NCBI GenBank assembly: GCA_029207755.1
Contig: JARCOQ010000240.1
Coordinates: 59,635 to 123,634 of the forward strand
DNA from: Chamaea fasciata
Lineage: Eukaryota > Chordata > Aves > Passeriformes > Sylviidae
Reading direction: 5' to 3'
DNA length: 64,000 nt
Below the pieces are notes generated by a model. That model did no database searches and was not told the origin of the DNA. It was given only the letters and a program-made list of their open reading frames with translations. Numbering within the stretch: the first letter of the stretch is position 1; each line of letters begins with the position of its first letter. Positions 24,516 through 37,921 of this stretch are shown here, one piece after another. A program made the position numbers and the translations under genes.

Positions 24516-27500
24516 CACCCAGGGACACCTAGGGGACATACGGGGCACCCCCAGGGACACCTAGGGGACAGCCAGGGCACTCCAGGGACAGCCAGGCCAC
24601 CCCCAGGGACAGCGAGGGCACAGCCAGGGCACCCTATGGACAGCTAGGGCACTCCCGGGGACACCTAGGGGACAGCCAGGGGCACCCCCAGGGACACCCA
24701 GGGCACCCCCAGGGACACCTAGGGGACTGCCGGGGCACCCCCAGGGACACCTAGGGGACAGCCAGGGCACCCCAGGGACACCCTGTGCACCCCCAGGGAC
24801 ACCTAGGGGACAGCCAGGGCACCCCCAGGGACACCTAGGGGACAGCCAGGGCCCCCCGAGGGACACCTTGGGGACAGCCAGGGAACCCCAGGGACACCCT
24901 TTGCACCCCCAGGGACACCCAGGGCACCCCCAGGGACACCTAGGGGACAGCCAGGGCACCCTAGGGACAGCCAGGGTACCCCCTAGGACACTTAGGGGAC
25001 AGCCAGGGCACCCCCAGGGACACTCAGGGCACCCCCAGGGACACCTAGGGGACAGCCAGGGCACCCCAGAGACACCCTGTGCACCCCCAGGGACACACAG
25101 GGCACACCCAGCGACACCTAGGGCACAGCCAGGGCACCCTAGGGACAGCCAGGGCACCCCCAAGGACACCTAGGGGACAGGCAGGGCACCCCCAGGCACA
25201 CCGAGAGGACAGCCAGGGCACCCTAGGGAGAGCCAGGGCACCCCCAGGGACACCCAGGGCACCCCCAGTGACACCTAGGGGACAGCCTGGGCACCCCCAG
25301 GGACACCAAGGGGACAGCCATGGCTCCCCCAGGGACAGCCAGAGCATCCCCAGGGACACCTAGGGGACAGCCAGGGCCACCCCATGGACACCTAGGGGAC
25401 ACCCAGGGCACCCCAGGGCACCCCAGGGACACCCAGGGCACCCCAGGGACACGTAGGGGACAGCCAGGGCACCCACAGGGACAGCCAGGGCATCCCCAGG
25501 GACATCTAGGAGACAACCAGGGCCCCCCCAGGGACAGCTAGGGGACAGCCAGGGCACCCCAGGGACACCCAGGGCACCCCCAGGGACGCCTAGGGGACCT
25601 CAAGGGCACCCCCAGGGACACGTACGGGACAGCCAGGGAACCCCAGGCACACCCTGTGCACCCCCAGGGACAGCCAGGGCACCCCCAGGGACACCCTGTG
25701 CACCCCCAGGGACACCCAGGGCACCCCCAGGGACACCTAGGGGACAGCCAGGGCTCCCCAGAGACACCCAGGGCACACCCAGGGACACCTAGGGGACAGC
25801 CTGGGCACCCCCAGGGACAGCCAGGGCATCCCCAGGGACAGCTAGGGGACAGCCGGGGCACCCCCAGGGACACCTAGGGGACAGCCAGGGCACTCCAGGG
25901 ACAGCCAGGCCACCCCCAGGGACAGCGAGGGCACAGCCAGGGCACTCCCAGGGACACCTAGGGGACAGCCAGGGGCACCCCCAGGGACACCCAGGGCACC
26001 CCCAGGGACACCTAGGGGACAGCCGGGGCACCCCCAGGGACACCTTGGGGACAGCCAGGGAACCCCAGGGACACCCTGTGCACCCCCAGGAACACCCTGG
26101 GCACCCCCAGGGACACCTAGGGGACAGCCAGTGCACCCCTGGGACACCCTGTGCACCCCCAGGGGCACCCAGGGCACCCCCAGGGCACCCCAGAGACAGC
26201 CAGGGCACCCCCAGGGACACCTAGGGGACAGCCAGGGCCCCCCCAGGGACACCTTGGGGAAAGCCAGGGAACCCCAGGGACACCCTGTGCACCCCCAGGA
26301 ACACCCAGGGCACCTCCAGGGACACCTAGGGGACAGCCAGGGAACCCCAGGGACACCCTGTGCACCCCCAGGGACACCCAGGGCACACCCAGGGACACCT
26401 AGGGCACAGCCAGGGCACCCTAGGGACAGCCAGGGCACCCCCAAGGACACCTAGGGGACAAGCAGGGCACCCCCAGGGACAACTAGGGGACAGCCTGGGC
26501 AGCCTAGGGACAGCGAGGGCACCCCCAGGGACACCTAGGGGACAGGCAGGGCACCCCAGGGCACCCCAGGGACACCCAGGGCACCCCAGGGACACGTAGG
26601 GACAGCCAGGGCACCCACAGGGACACCCAGGGCACCCCCAGGGACACCTAGGGGACAGCCAGGGCACCCCAGGGACAGCGACGGCACCCCCAGGGACACG
26701 TAGAGGACAGGCAGGGCACCCCCAGGGACACCTAGGGGACAGCCAGGGCACCCCAGGGCACCCCAGGGACACCCAGGGCACCCCAGGGACATGTAGGGGA
26801 CAGCCAGGGCAACCTCATGGACACCTAGGAGACAGCCAGGGCCCCCCCAGGGACACCTAGGGGACAGCCAGGGCACCCCCAGGGACACGTACGGGACAGC
26901 CAGGGAACCCCAGGGACACCCTGTGCACCCCCAGGGACAGCCAGGGCACCCCCAGGGACACCTAGGGGACAGCCAGGGCCCCCCCAGGGACACCGAGGGG
27001 ACAGCCAGGGAACCCCAGAGACACCCTGTGCACCCCCAGGGACACCCAGGGCACCCCCAGGGACACATAGGGGACAGCCAGGGCACCTCAGAGAGACCCA
27101 GGGCACACCCAGAGACACCTAAGGGACAGCCAGGGCACCCTAGGGACAACCAGGGCACCCCCAGGGCCACCGAGGGGACAGCCAGGGCACCCCCAGGGAC
27201 ACCTAGAGGACAGGCAGGGCACCCCAGGGACACCTAGGGGACAGCCGGGGCACCCCCAGGGACAGCCAGGGCACCCCCAGGGACACTGACGAGACAGCCA
27301 GGGCATCCCAGGGACACCTAGGGGACAGCCTGGGCACCCCCAGGGACAGCCAGGGCACCCCCAGGGACACCTAGGGGACAACCGGGGCACCCCCAGGGAC
27401 ACCTAGGGGACAGCCAGGGCAGCCCAGGGACACCCAGGGCACCCCCAGGGACACCTAGGGGACCTCCAGGGCACCCCAGGGACACCCTGTGCACCTCCAG

Positions 27501-30500
27501 GGACACCCAGGGCAGCCCCAGGGCACCCCAGAGACAGCCAGGGCACCCCCAGGGACACCTAGGGGACAGCCAGGGAACCCCAGAGACAGCCAGGACCCTC
27601 CCAGGGACACCTAGGGGACAGGCAGGGCACCCCCAGGGACAGCCATGGCTCCCCCAGGGACACCGAGGGGACAGCCGGGGCACCCCCAGGGACACCTAGG
27701 GGACAGCCAGGGTACCCCAGGGACACCCTGTGCACGCCCATGGAACCCCAGGGCACCCTCAGGGCACCCCAGGGACAGTTAGGGCACCCCCAGGGACACC
27801 TAGGAGACAGCCAGGGCCCCCTCAGGGACACCTAGGGGACAGTCAGGGCACCCCAGGGACACCCAGGGCACCCCCAGGGACACGTAGGGGACAGCCAGGG
27901 CACCCCCAGGGACACCTAGGGGACAGCCAGGGAACCCCAGAGACAGCCAGGACCCTTCCAGGGACACCTAGGGGACAGGCAGGGCACCCCCAGGGACAGC
28001 CATGGCTCCCCCAGGGACAGCCAGGGCCCACCAGGGACACCTAGCAGACAGCCAGGGCTCCCCAGAGACACCCACGGCACACCCAGGGACACCTAAGGGA
28101 CAGCCAGGGCACCCTAGGGACAGCCAGGGTACCCCCTAGGACACTTAGGGGACAGCAAGGGCACCCCCAGGGAAACCCAGGGCACACCCAGCGACACCTA
28201 GGGCACAGCCAGGGCACCCTAGGGACAGCCAGGGCACCCCCAAGGACACCTAGGGGACAGGCAGGGCACCCCCAGGCACACCGAGGGGACAGCCAGGGCA
28301 CCCTAGGGACAGCCAGGGCAACCCCAGGGACACCCAGGGCACCCCCAGGGACACCTAAGGGACAGCCTGGGCACCCCCAGGGACACCAAGGGGACAGCCA
28401 TGGCTCCCCCAGGGACAGCCAGAGCACCCCCAGGGACACCTAGGGGACAGCCAGGGCACCCCAGGGCACCCCAGGGACACCCAGGGCGCCCCAGGGACAC
28501 GTAGGGGACAGCCAGGGCACCCACAGGGACAGCCAGGGCACCCCCATGAACAGCAAGGAGACAGCCAGGGCCCCCCCAGGGACACCTAGGGGACAGCCAG
28601 GGCACCCCAGGGACACCAAGAGCACCCCCAGGGACGCCTAGGGGACCTCCAGGGCACCCCCAGGGAGACGTACGGGACAGCCAGGGAACCCCAGGGACAC
28701 CCTGTGCACCCCAAGGGACACCCAGGGCACACCCAGGGACACCTAGGGGACAGCCGGGGCACACCCAGGGACACGTAGGGGACAGCCAGGGCACCCCAGG
28801 GACACGTACGGGACAGCCAGGGACCCCCAGGGACACGTAGGGGACAGCCAGGCTACCCCAGGGACACCCAGGGCACCCCCATGGACACCTTGGGGACAGA
28901 CAGGGAACCCCAGGGTCACCCTGGGCACCCCCAGGGACACCCAGGGCACCCCCAGGGACACCTAGGGGACAGCCAGGGCCCCCCCAGGGACACCTAGTGG
29001 ACAGCCAGGGAACCCCAGGGACACCCTGTGCACCCCCAGGGACACCCAGGGCACACCTAGGGTCACCTAGGGGACAGCCAGGGCCCCCCCAGGGACACCT
29101 AGGGGACAGCCAGGGAACCCCAGGGACACCACAGGGACACCTAGGAGACAGCCAGGGCACCCCAGGGACACCCAGGGCACCCCCAGGGACACCTAGGGGA
29201 CAGCCTGGGCACCCCCAGGGACACCTAGGGGACAGTCAGGGCACTCCTGGGACAGACAGGGCACCCTCAGGGACACGTAGGGGACAGCCAGGGCACCCCA
29301 GAGACAGCCAGGGCCCCCCCAGGGACACCTAGGGGACAGTCAGGGCACCCCAGGGACACCCAGGGCACCCCCAGGGACACCTAGGGGACAGCCAGGGCCC
29401 CCTCAGGGACACCTAGGGGACAGTCAGGGCACCCCAGGGACACCCAGGGCACCCCCAGGGACACGTAGGGGACAGCCAGGGAACCCCAAAGACAGCCAGG
29501 ACCCCCCCAGGGACACCTAGGGGACAGGCAGGGCACCCCCAGGGACAGCCATGGCTCCCCCAGAGACAGCCAGGGCTCCCCAGAGACACCCAGGGCACTC
29601 CCAGGGACACCTAAGGGACAGCCAGGGCACCCTAGGGACAGCCAGGGTACCCCCCAGGACACTTAGGGGACAGCCAGGCCACCCCCAGGGACACTCAGGG
29701 CACCCCCAGGGACACCTAGGGGATAGCCGGGGCACCCCCAGGGACACCAAGGGGACAGACATGGCTCCCCCAGGGACAGCCAGAGCATCCCCAGGGACAC
29801 CTAGGGGACAGCCAGGGCCACCCCATGGACACCTAGGGGACACCCAGGGCACCCCAGGGCAACCCAGGGACACCCAGGGCACCCCAGAGACACGTAGGGG
29901 ACAGCCAGGGCACCCACAGGGACACCTAGGAGACAGCCAGGGCCCCCCCAGGGACAGCTAGGGGACAGCCAGGGCACCCCAGGGACACCCAGGGCACCCC
30001 CAGGGACGCCTAGGGGACAGCCAGGGCTCCCCAGAGACACCCACGGCACACCCAGGTACACCTAGGTGACAGCCTGGGCACCCCCAGGGACAGCCAGGCC
30101 ATTCCCAGGGACAGCGAGGGCACAGCCAGGGCACCTCCAGGGACAGCCAGGGCACCCCCTAGGACACTTAGGCGACAGGCAGGGCACCCCCAGGGACACC
30201 TAGAGGACAGCCAGGGCACCCTATGGACAGCCAGGGCACTCCCAGGGACACCTAGGGGACAGCCAGGGGCACCCCCAGGGACACCCAGGGCACCCCCAGG
30301 GACACCTAGGGGACCGCCGGGGCACCCCCAGGGACACCTAGGGGACAGCCAGTGCACCCCTGGGACACCCTGTGCACCCCCAGGGGCACCCAGGGCACCC
30401 CCAGGGCACCCCAGAGACAGCCAGGGCACCCCCAGGGACACCTAGGGGACAGCCAGGGCCCCCCCAGGGACACCTAGGGGACAGCCGGGGCACCCCCAGG

Positions 30501-31075
30501 CACACCGAGGGGAAAGCCAGGGCCACCCCATGGACACCGAGGGGACAGACAGGGCACCCCCAGGGCACCCCAGGGACACCCAGGGCACCCCAGGGACACG
30601 TAGGGGAGAGCCAGGGCACCCACAAGGACAGCCAGGGCACCCCCAGGGACACCTAGGAGACAGCCAGGGCCCCCCCAGGGACAGCTAGGGGACAGCCAGG
30701 GCACCCCAGGGACACCCAGAGCACCCCCAGGGACGCCTAGGGGACCTCCAGGGCACCCCAAGGGACACGTACGGGACAGCCAGGGAACCCTAGGGACACA
30801 CTGTGCACCCCCAGGGACAGCCAGGGCACCCCCAGGGACACCTAGGGGACAGCCAGGGCACCCCCAGGGACACCTAGGGGACAGCCAGGGCACCCCAGGG
30901 ACACGTACGGGACAGCCAGGGAACCCCAGGGACACGTAAGGGACAGCCAGGGTACCCCAGGGACACCCAGGGCACCCCCAGGGACACCTTGGGGACAGAC
31001 AGGGAACCCCAGGGTCACCCTGGGCACCCACAGGGACACCCAGGGCACCCCCAGGGACACCTAGGGGACAGCCAG
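24335..31075. repeat. 6.74-kb tandem segmental duplication, copy 1
   Basis: This 6741-bp block is followed directly by a second copy. Every variant word I compared, including GTTAGGGC, CCATGAACAGCAAGG, GGGACATACGGGGC and CCATTCCCAGGG, recurs at offset 6741. The offset becomes 6846 after position 26640, where this copy lacks a 105-bp segment present in copy 2. Apart from that I found only one substitution (AAAGCCAGGG near 30514 against ACAGCCAGGG in copy 2). Such near-identity points to a very recent unequal exchange or a false assembly duplication. Confidence 0.85.
26541..26613 (+). other. Perfectly phased GGG tract (G-quadruplex candidate)
   Basis: Seven GGG runs start at 26549, 26559, 26569, 26579, 26589, 26599 and 26609, exactly 10 bp apart with 7-nt loops. 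This meets the usual G3+N1-7 pattern on the + strand. It is a clean example of a pattern present, less strictly, throughout the arrays. Folding is inference: the intervening CCCC runs could pair with the GGG runs instead. Confidence 0.5.
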
Positions 31076-34000
31076 GGCACCCCAGGGACACCCAGGGCAC
31101 CCCCAGGGACACGTAGGGGACAGCCAGGGAACCCCAGAGACAGCCAGGACCCCCCCAGGGACACCTAGGGGACAGGCAGGGCACCCCCAGGGACACTCAG
31201 GGCACCCCCAGGGACACCGAGGGGACAGCCAGTGCTCCCCAGAGACACCCAGGGCACACCCAGGGACACCTAGGGGACATACGGGGCACCCCCAGGGACA
31301 CCTAGGGGACAGCCAGGGCACTCCAGGGACAGCCAGGCCACCCCCAGGGACAGCGAGGGCACAGCCAGGGCACCCTATGGACAGCTAGGGCACTCCCGGG
31401 GACACCTAGGGGACAGCCAGGGGCACCCCCAGGGACACCCAGGGCACCCCCAGGGACACCTAGGGGACTGCCGGGGCACCCCCAGGGACACCTAGGGGAC
31501 AGCCAGGGCACCCCAGGGACACCCTGTGCACCCCCAGGGACACCTAGGGGACAGCCAGGGCACCCCCAGGGACACCTAGGGGACAGCCAGGGCCCCCCGA
31601 GGGACACCTTGGGGACAGCCAGGGAACCCCAGGGACACCCTTTGCACCCCCAGGGACACCCAGGGCACCCCCAGGGACACCTAGGGGACAGCCAGGGCAC
31701 CCTAGGGACAGCCAGGGTACCCCCTAGGACACTTAGGGGACAGCCAGGGCACCCCCAGGGACACTCAGGGCACCCCCAGGGACACCTAGGGGACAGCCAG
31801 GGCACCCCAGAGACACCCTGTGCACCCCCAGGGACACACAGGGCACACCCAGCGACACCTAGGGCACAGCCAGGGCACCCTAGGGACAGCCAGGGCACCC
31901 CCAAGGACACCTAGGGGACAGGCAGGGCACCCCCAGGCACACCGAGAGGACAGCCAGGGCACCCTAGGGAGAGCCAGGGCACCCCCAGGGACACCCAGGG
32001 CACCCCCAGTGACACCTAGGGGACAGCCTGGGCACCCCCAGGGACACCAAGGGGACAGCCATGGCTCCCCCAGGGACAGCCAGAGCATCCCCAGGGACAC
32101 CTAGGGGACAGCCAGGGCCACCCCATGGACACCTAGGGGACACCCAGGGCACCCCAGGGCACCCCAGGGACACCCAGGGCACCCCAGGGACACGTAGGGG
32201 ACAGCCAGGGCACCCACAGGGACAGCCAGGGCATCCCCAGGGACATCTAGGAGACAACCAGGGCCCCCCCAGGGACAGCTAGGGGACAGCCAGGGCACCC
32301 CAGGGACACCCAGGGCACCCCCAGGGACGCCTAGGGGACCTCAAGGGCACCCCCAGGGACACGTACGGGACAGCCAGGGAACCCCAGGCACACCCTGTGC
32401 ACCCCCAGGGACAGCCAGGGCACCCCCAGGGACACCCTGTGCACCCCCAGGGACACCCAGGGCACCCCCAGGGACACCTAGGGGACAGCCAGGGCTCCCC
32501 AGAGACACCCAGGGCACACCCAGGGACACCTAGGGGACAGCCTGGGCACCCCCAGGGACAGCCAGGGCATCCCCAGGGACAGCTAGGGGACAGCCGGGGC
32601 ACCCCCAGGGACACCTAGGGGACAGCCAGGGCACTCCAGGGACAGCCAGGCCACCCCCAGGGACAGCGAGGGCACAGCCAGGGCACTCCCAGGGACACCT
32701 AGGGGACAGCCAGGGGCACCCCCAGGGACACCCAGGGCACCCCCAGGGACACCTAGGGGACAGCCGGGGCACCCCCAGGGACACCTTGGGGACAGCCAGG
32801 GAACCCCAGGGACACCCTGTGCACCCCCAGGAACACCCTGGGCACCCCCAGGGACACCTAGGGGACAGCCAGTGCACCCCTGGGACACCCTGTGCACCCC
32901 CAGGGGCACCCAGGGCACCCCCAGGGCACCCCAGAGACAGCCAGGGCACCCCCAGGGACACCTAGGGGACAGCCAGGGCCCCCCCAGGGACACCTTGGGG
33001 AAAGCCAGGGAACCCCAGGGACACCCTGTGCACCCCCAGGAACACCCAGGGCACCTCCAGGGACACCTAGGGGACAGCCAGGGAACCCCAGGGACACCCT
33101 GTGCACCCCCAGGGACACCCAGGGCACACCCAGGGACACCTAGGGCACAGCCAGGGCACCCTAGGGACAGCCAGGGCACCCCCAAGGACACCTAGGGGAC
33201 AAGCAGGGCACCCCCAGGGACAACTAGGGGACAGCCTGGGCAGCCTAGGGACAGCGAGGGCACCCCCAGGGACACCTAGGGGACAGGCAGGGCACCCCAG
33301 GGCACCCCAGGGACACCCAGGGCACCCCAGGGACACGTAGGGACAGCCAGGGCACCCACAGGGACACCCAGGGCACCCCCAGGGACACCTGGGGGACCTC
33401 CAGGGCACCCCCAGGGACACGTACGGGACAGCCAAGGAACCCCAGGGACACGCTGTGCACCCCCAGGGACACCCAGGGCACCCCCAGGGACACCTAGGGG
33501 ACAGCCAGGGCACCCCAGGGACAGCGACGGCACCCCCAGGGACACGTAGAGGACAGGCAGGGCACCCCCAGGGACACCTAGGGGACAGCCAGGGCACCCC
33601 AGGGCACCCCAGGGACACCCAGGGCACCCCAGGGACATGTAGGGGACAGCCAGGGCAACCTCATGGACACCTAGGAGACAGCCAGGGCCCCCCCAGGGAC
33701 ACCTAGGGGACAGCCAGGGCACCCCCAGGGACACGTACGGGACAGCCAGGGAACCCCAGGGACACCCTGTGCACCCCCAGGGACAGCCAGGGCACCCCCA
33801 GGGACACCTAGGGGACAGCCAGGGCCCCCCCAGGGACACCGAGGGGACAGCCAGGGAACCCCAGAGACACCCTGTGCACCCCCAGGGACACCCAGGGCAC
33901 CCCCAGGGACACATAGGGGACAGCCAGGGCACCTCAGAGAGACCCAGGGCACACCCAGAGACACCTAAGGGACAGCCAGGGCACCCTAGGGACAACCAGG

Positions 34001-37000
34001 GCACCCCCAGGGCCACCGAGGGGACAGCCAGGGCACCCCCAGGGACACCTAGAGGACAGGCAGGGCACCCCAGGGACACCTAGGGGACAGCCGGGGCACC
34101 CCCAGGGACAGCCAGGGCACCCCCAGGGACACTGACGAGACAGCCAGGGCATCCCAGGGACACCTAGGGGACAGCCTGGGCACCCCCAGGGACAGCCAGG
34201 GCACCCCCAGGGACACCTAGGGGACAACCGGGGCACCCCCAGGGACACCTAGGGGACAGCCAGGGCAGCCCAGGGACACCCAGGGCACCCCCAGGGACAC
34301 CTAGGGGACCTCCAGGGCACCCCAGGGACACCCTGTGCACCTCCAGGGACACCCAGGGCAGCCCCAGGGCACCCCAGAGACAGCCAGGGCACCCCCAGGG
34401 ACACCTAGGGGACAGCCAGGGAACCCCAGAGACAGCCAGGACCCTCCCAGGGACACCTAGGGGACAGGCAGGGCACCCCCAGGGACAGCCATGGCTCCCC
34501 CAGGGACACCGAGGGGACAGCCGGGGCACCCCCAGGGACACCTAGGGGACAGCCAGGGTACCCCAGGGACACCCTGTGCACGCCCATGGAACCCCAGGGC
34601 ACCCTCAGGGCACCCCAGGGACAGTTAGGGCACCCCCAGGGACACCTAGGAGACAGCCAGGGCCCCCTCAGGGACACCTAGGGGACAGTCAGGGCACCCC
34701 AGGGACACCCAGGGCACCCCCAGGGACACGTAGGGGACAGCCAGGGCACCCCCAGGGACACCTAGGGGACAGCCAGGGAACCCCAGAGACAGCCAGGACC
34801 CTTCCAGGGACACCTAGGGGACAGGCAGGGCACCCCCAGGGACAGCCATGGCTCCCCCAGGGACAGCCAGGGCCCACCAGGGACACCTAGCAGACAGCCA
34901 GGGCTCCCCAGAGACACCCACGGCACACCCAGGGACACCTAAGGGACAGCCAGGGCACCCTAGGGACAGCCAGGGTACCCCCTAGGACACTTAGGGGACA
35001 GCAAGGGCACCCCCAGGGAAACCCAGGGCACACCCAGCGACACCTAGGGCACAGCCAGGGCACCCTAGGGACAGCCAGGGCACCCCCAAGGACACCTAGG
35101 GGACAGGCAGGGCACCCCCAGGCACACCGAGGGGACAGCCAGGGCACCCTAGGGACAGCCAGGGCAACCCCAGGGACACCCAGGGCACCCCCAGGGACAC
35201 CTAAGGGACAGCCTGGGCACCCCCAGGGACACCAAGGGGACAGCCATGGCTCCCCCAGGGACAGCCAGAGCACCCCCAGGGACACCTAGGGGACAGCCAG
35301 GGCACCCCAGGGCACCCCAGGGACACCCAGGGCGCCCCAGGGACACGTAGGGGACAGCCAGGGCACCCACAGGGACAGCCAGGGCACCCCCATGAACAGC
35401 AAGGAGACAGCCAGGGCCCCCCCAGGGACACCTAGGGGACAGCCAGGGCACCCCAGGGACACCAAGAGCACCCCCAGGGACGCCTAGGGGACCTCCAGGG
35501 CACCCCCAGGGAGACGTACGGGACAGCCAGGGAACCCCAGGGACACCCTGTGCACCCCAAGGGACACCCAGGGCACACCCAGGGACACCTAGGGGACAGC
35601 CGGGGCACACCCAGGGACACGTAGGGGACAGCCAGGGCACCCCAGGGACACGTACGGGACAGCCAGGGACCCCCAGGGACACGTAGGGGACAGCCAGGCT
35701 ACCCCAGGGACACCCAGGGCACCCCCATGGACACCTTGGGGACAGACAGGGAACCCCAGGGTCACCCTGGGCACCCCCAGGGACACCCAGGGCACCCCCA
35801 GGGACACCTAGGGGACAGCCAGGGCCCCCCCAGGGACACCTAGTGGACAGCCAGGGAACCCCAGGGACACCCTGTGCACCCCCAGGGACACCCAGGGCAC
35901 ACCTAGGGTCACCTAGGGGACAGCCAGGGCCCCCCCAGGGACACCTAGGGGACAGCCAGGGAACCCCAGGGACACCACAGGGACACCTAGGAGACAGCCA
36001 GGGCACCCCAGGGACACCCAGGGCACCCCCAGGGACACCTAGGGGACAGCCTGGGCACCCCCAGGGACACCTAGGGGACAGTCAGGGCACTCCTGGGACA
36101 GACAGGGCACCCTCAGGGACACGTAGGGGACAGCCAGGGCACCCCAGAGACAGCCAGGGCCCCCCCAGGGACACCTAGGGGACAGTCAGGGCACCCCAGG
36201 GACACCCAGGGCACCCCCAGGGACACCTAGGGGACAGCCAGGGCCCCCTCAGGGACACCTAGGGGACAGTCAGGGCACCCCAGGGACACCCAGGGCACCC
36301 CCAGGGACACGTAGGGGACAGCCAGGGAACCCCAAAGACAGCCAGGACCCCCCCAGGGACACCTAGGGGACAGGCAGGGCACCCCCAGGGACAGCCATGG
36401 CTCCCCCAGAGACAGCCAGGGCTCCCCAGAGACACCCAGGGCACTCCCAGGGACACCTAAGGGACAGCCAGGGCACCCTAGGGACAGCCAGGGTACCCCC
36501 CAGGACACTTAGGGGACAGCCAGGCCACCCCCAGGGACACTCAGGGCACCCCCAGGGACACCTAGGGGATAGCCGGGGCACCCCCAGGGACACCAAGGGG
36601 ACAGACATGGCTCCCCCAGGGACAGCCAGAGCATCCCCAGGGACACCTAGGGGACAGCCAGGGCCACCCCATGGACACCTAGGGGACACCCAGGGCACCC
36701 CAGGGCAACCCAGGGACACCCAGGGCACCCCAGAGACACGTAGGGGACAGCCAGGGCACCCACAGGGACACCTAGGAGACAGCCAGGGCCCCCCCAGGGA
36801 CAGCTAGGGGACAGCCAGGGCACCCCAGGGACACCCAGGGCACCCCCAGGGACGCCTAGGGGACAGCCAGGGCTCCCCAGAGACACCCACGGCACACCCA
36901 GGTACACCTAGGTGACAGCCTGGGCACCCCCAGGGACAGCCAGGCCATTCCCAGGGACAGCGAGGGCACAGCCAGGGCACCTCCAGGGACAGCCAGGGCA

Positions 37001-37921
37001 CCCCCTAGGACACTTAGGCGACAGGCAGGGCACCCCCAGGGACACCTAGAGGACAGCCAGGGCACCCTATGGACAGCCAGGGCACTCCCAGGGACACCTA
37101 GGGGACAGCCAGGGGCACCCCCAGGGACACCCAGGGCACCCCCAGGGACACCTAGGGGACCGCCGGGGCACCCCCAGGGACACCTAGGGGACAGCCAGTG
37201 CACCCCTGGGACACCCTGTGCACCCCCAGGGGCACCCAGGGCACCCCCAGGGCACCCCAGAGACAGCCAGGGCACCCCCAGGGACACCTAGGGGACAGCC
37301 AGGGCCCCCCCAGGGACACCTAGGGGACAGCCGGGGCACCCCCAGGCACACCGAGGGGACAGCCAGGGCCACCCCATGGACACCGAGGGGACAGACAGGG
37401 CACCCCCAGGGCACCCCAGGGACACCCAGGGCACCCCAGGGACACGTAGGGGAGAGCCAGGGCACCCACAAGGACAGCCAGGGCACCCCCAGGGACACCT
37501 AGGAGACAGCCAGGGCCCCCCCAGGGACAGCTAGGGGACAGCCAGGGCACCCCAGGGACACCCAGAGCACCCCCAGGGACGCCTAGGGGACCTCCAGGGC
37601 ACCCCAAGGGACACGTACGGGACAGCCAGGGAACCCTAGGGACACACTGTGCACCCCCAGGGACAGCCAGGGCACCCCCAGGGACACCTAGGGGACAGCC
37701 AGGGCACCCCCAGGGACACCTAGGGGACAGCCAGGGCACCCCAGGGACACGTACGGGACAGCCAGGGAACCCCAGGGACACGTAAGGGACAGCCAGGGTA
37801 CCCCAGGGACACCCAGGGCACCCCCAGGGACACCTTGGGGACAGACAGGGAACCCCAGGGTCACCCTGGGCACCCACAGGGACACCCAGGGCACCCCCAG
37901 GGACACCTAGGGGACAGCCAG
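31076..37921. repeat. 6.85-kb tandem segmental duplication, copy 2
   Basis: This is the second copy of 24335-31075. It contains 105 bp (33382-33486) absent from copy 1, which carries CACCTGGGGGACCTCC and GACACGCTGTGCACC. The right limit lies where copy 1 continues CCAGGGCACCCC and this copy reads CCAGGGCCCCCC. Confidence 0.85.
33382..33486. repeat. 105-bp block present only in copy 2 of the 6.8-kb pair
   Basis: This segment is absent at the matching point in copy 1 (after 26640). Its length equals five 21-bp units, and related sequence occurs elsewhere (for example near 449-550 and 5170-5290). The simplest reading is loss of a whole number of sub-units from copy 1, or gain in copy 2, by unequal pairing. 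Confidence 0.7.

Noticed and set aside
28303..29160. Long minus-strand open frames (also 8221-9048, 15208-15912, 35149-36006 and others) as protein-coding genes
   Set aside because: They are low-complexity translations of the repeat, begin mostly at GTG or TTG, overlap other open frames in all phases and on the other strand, and change frame wherever a 32-bp unit shifts phase.
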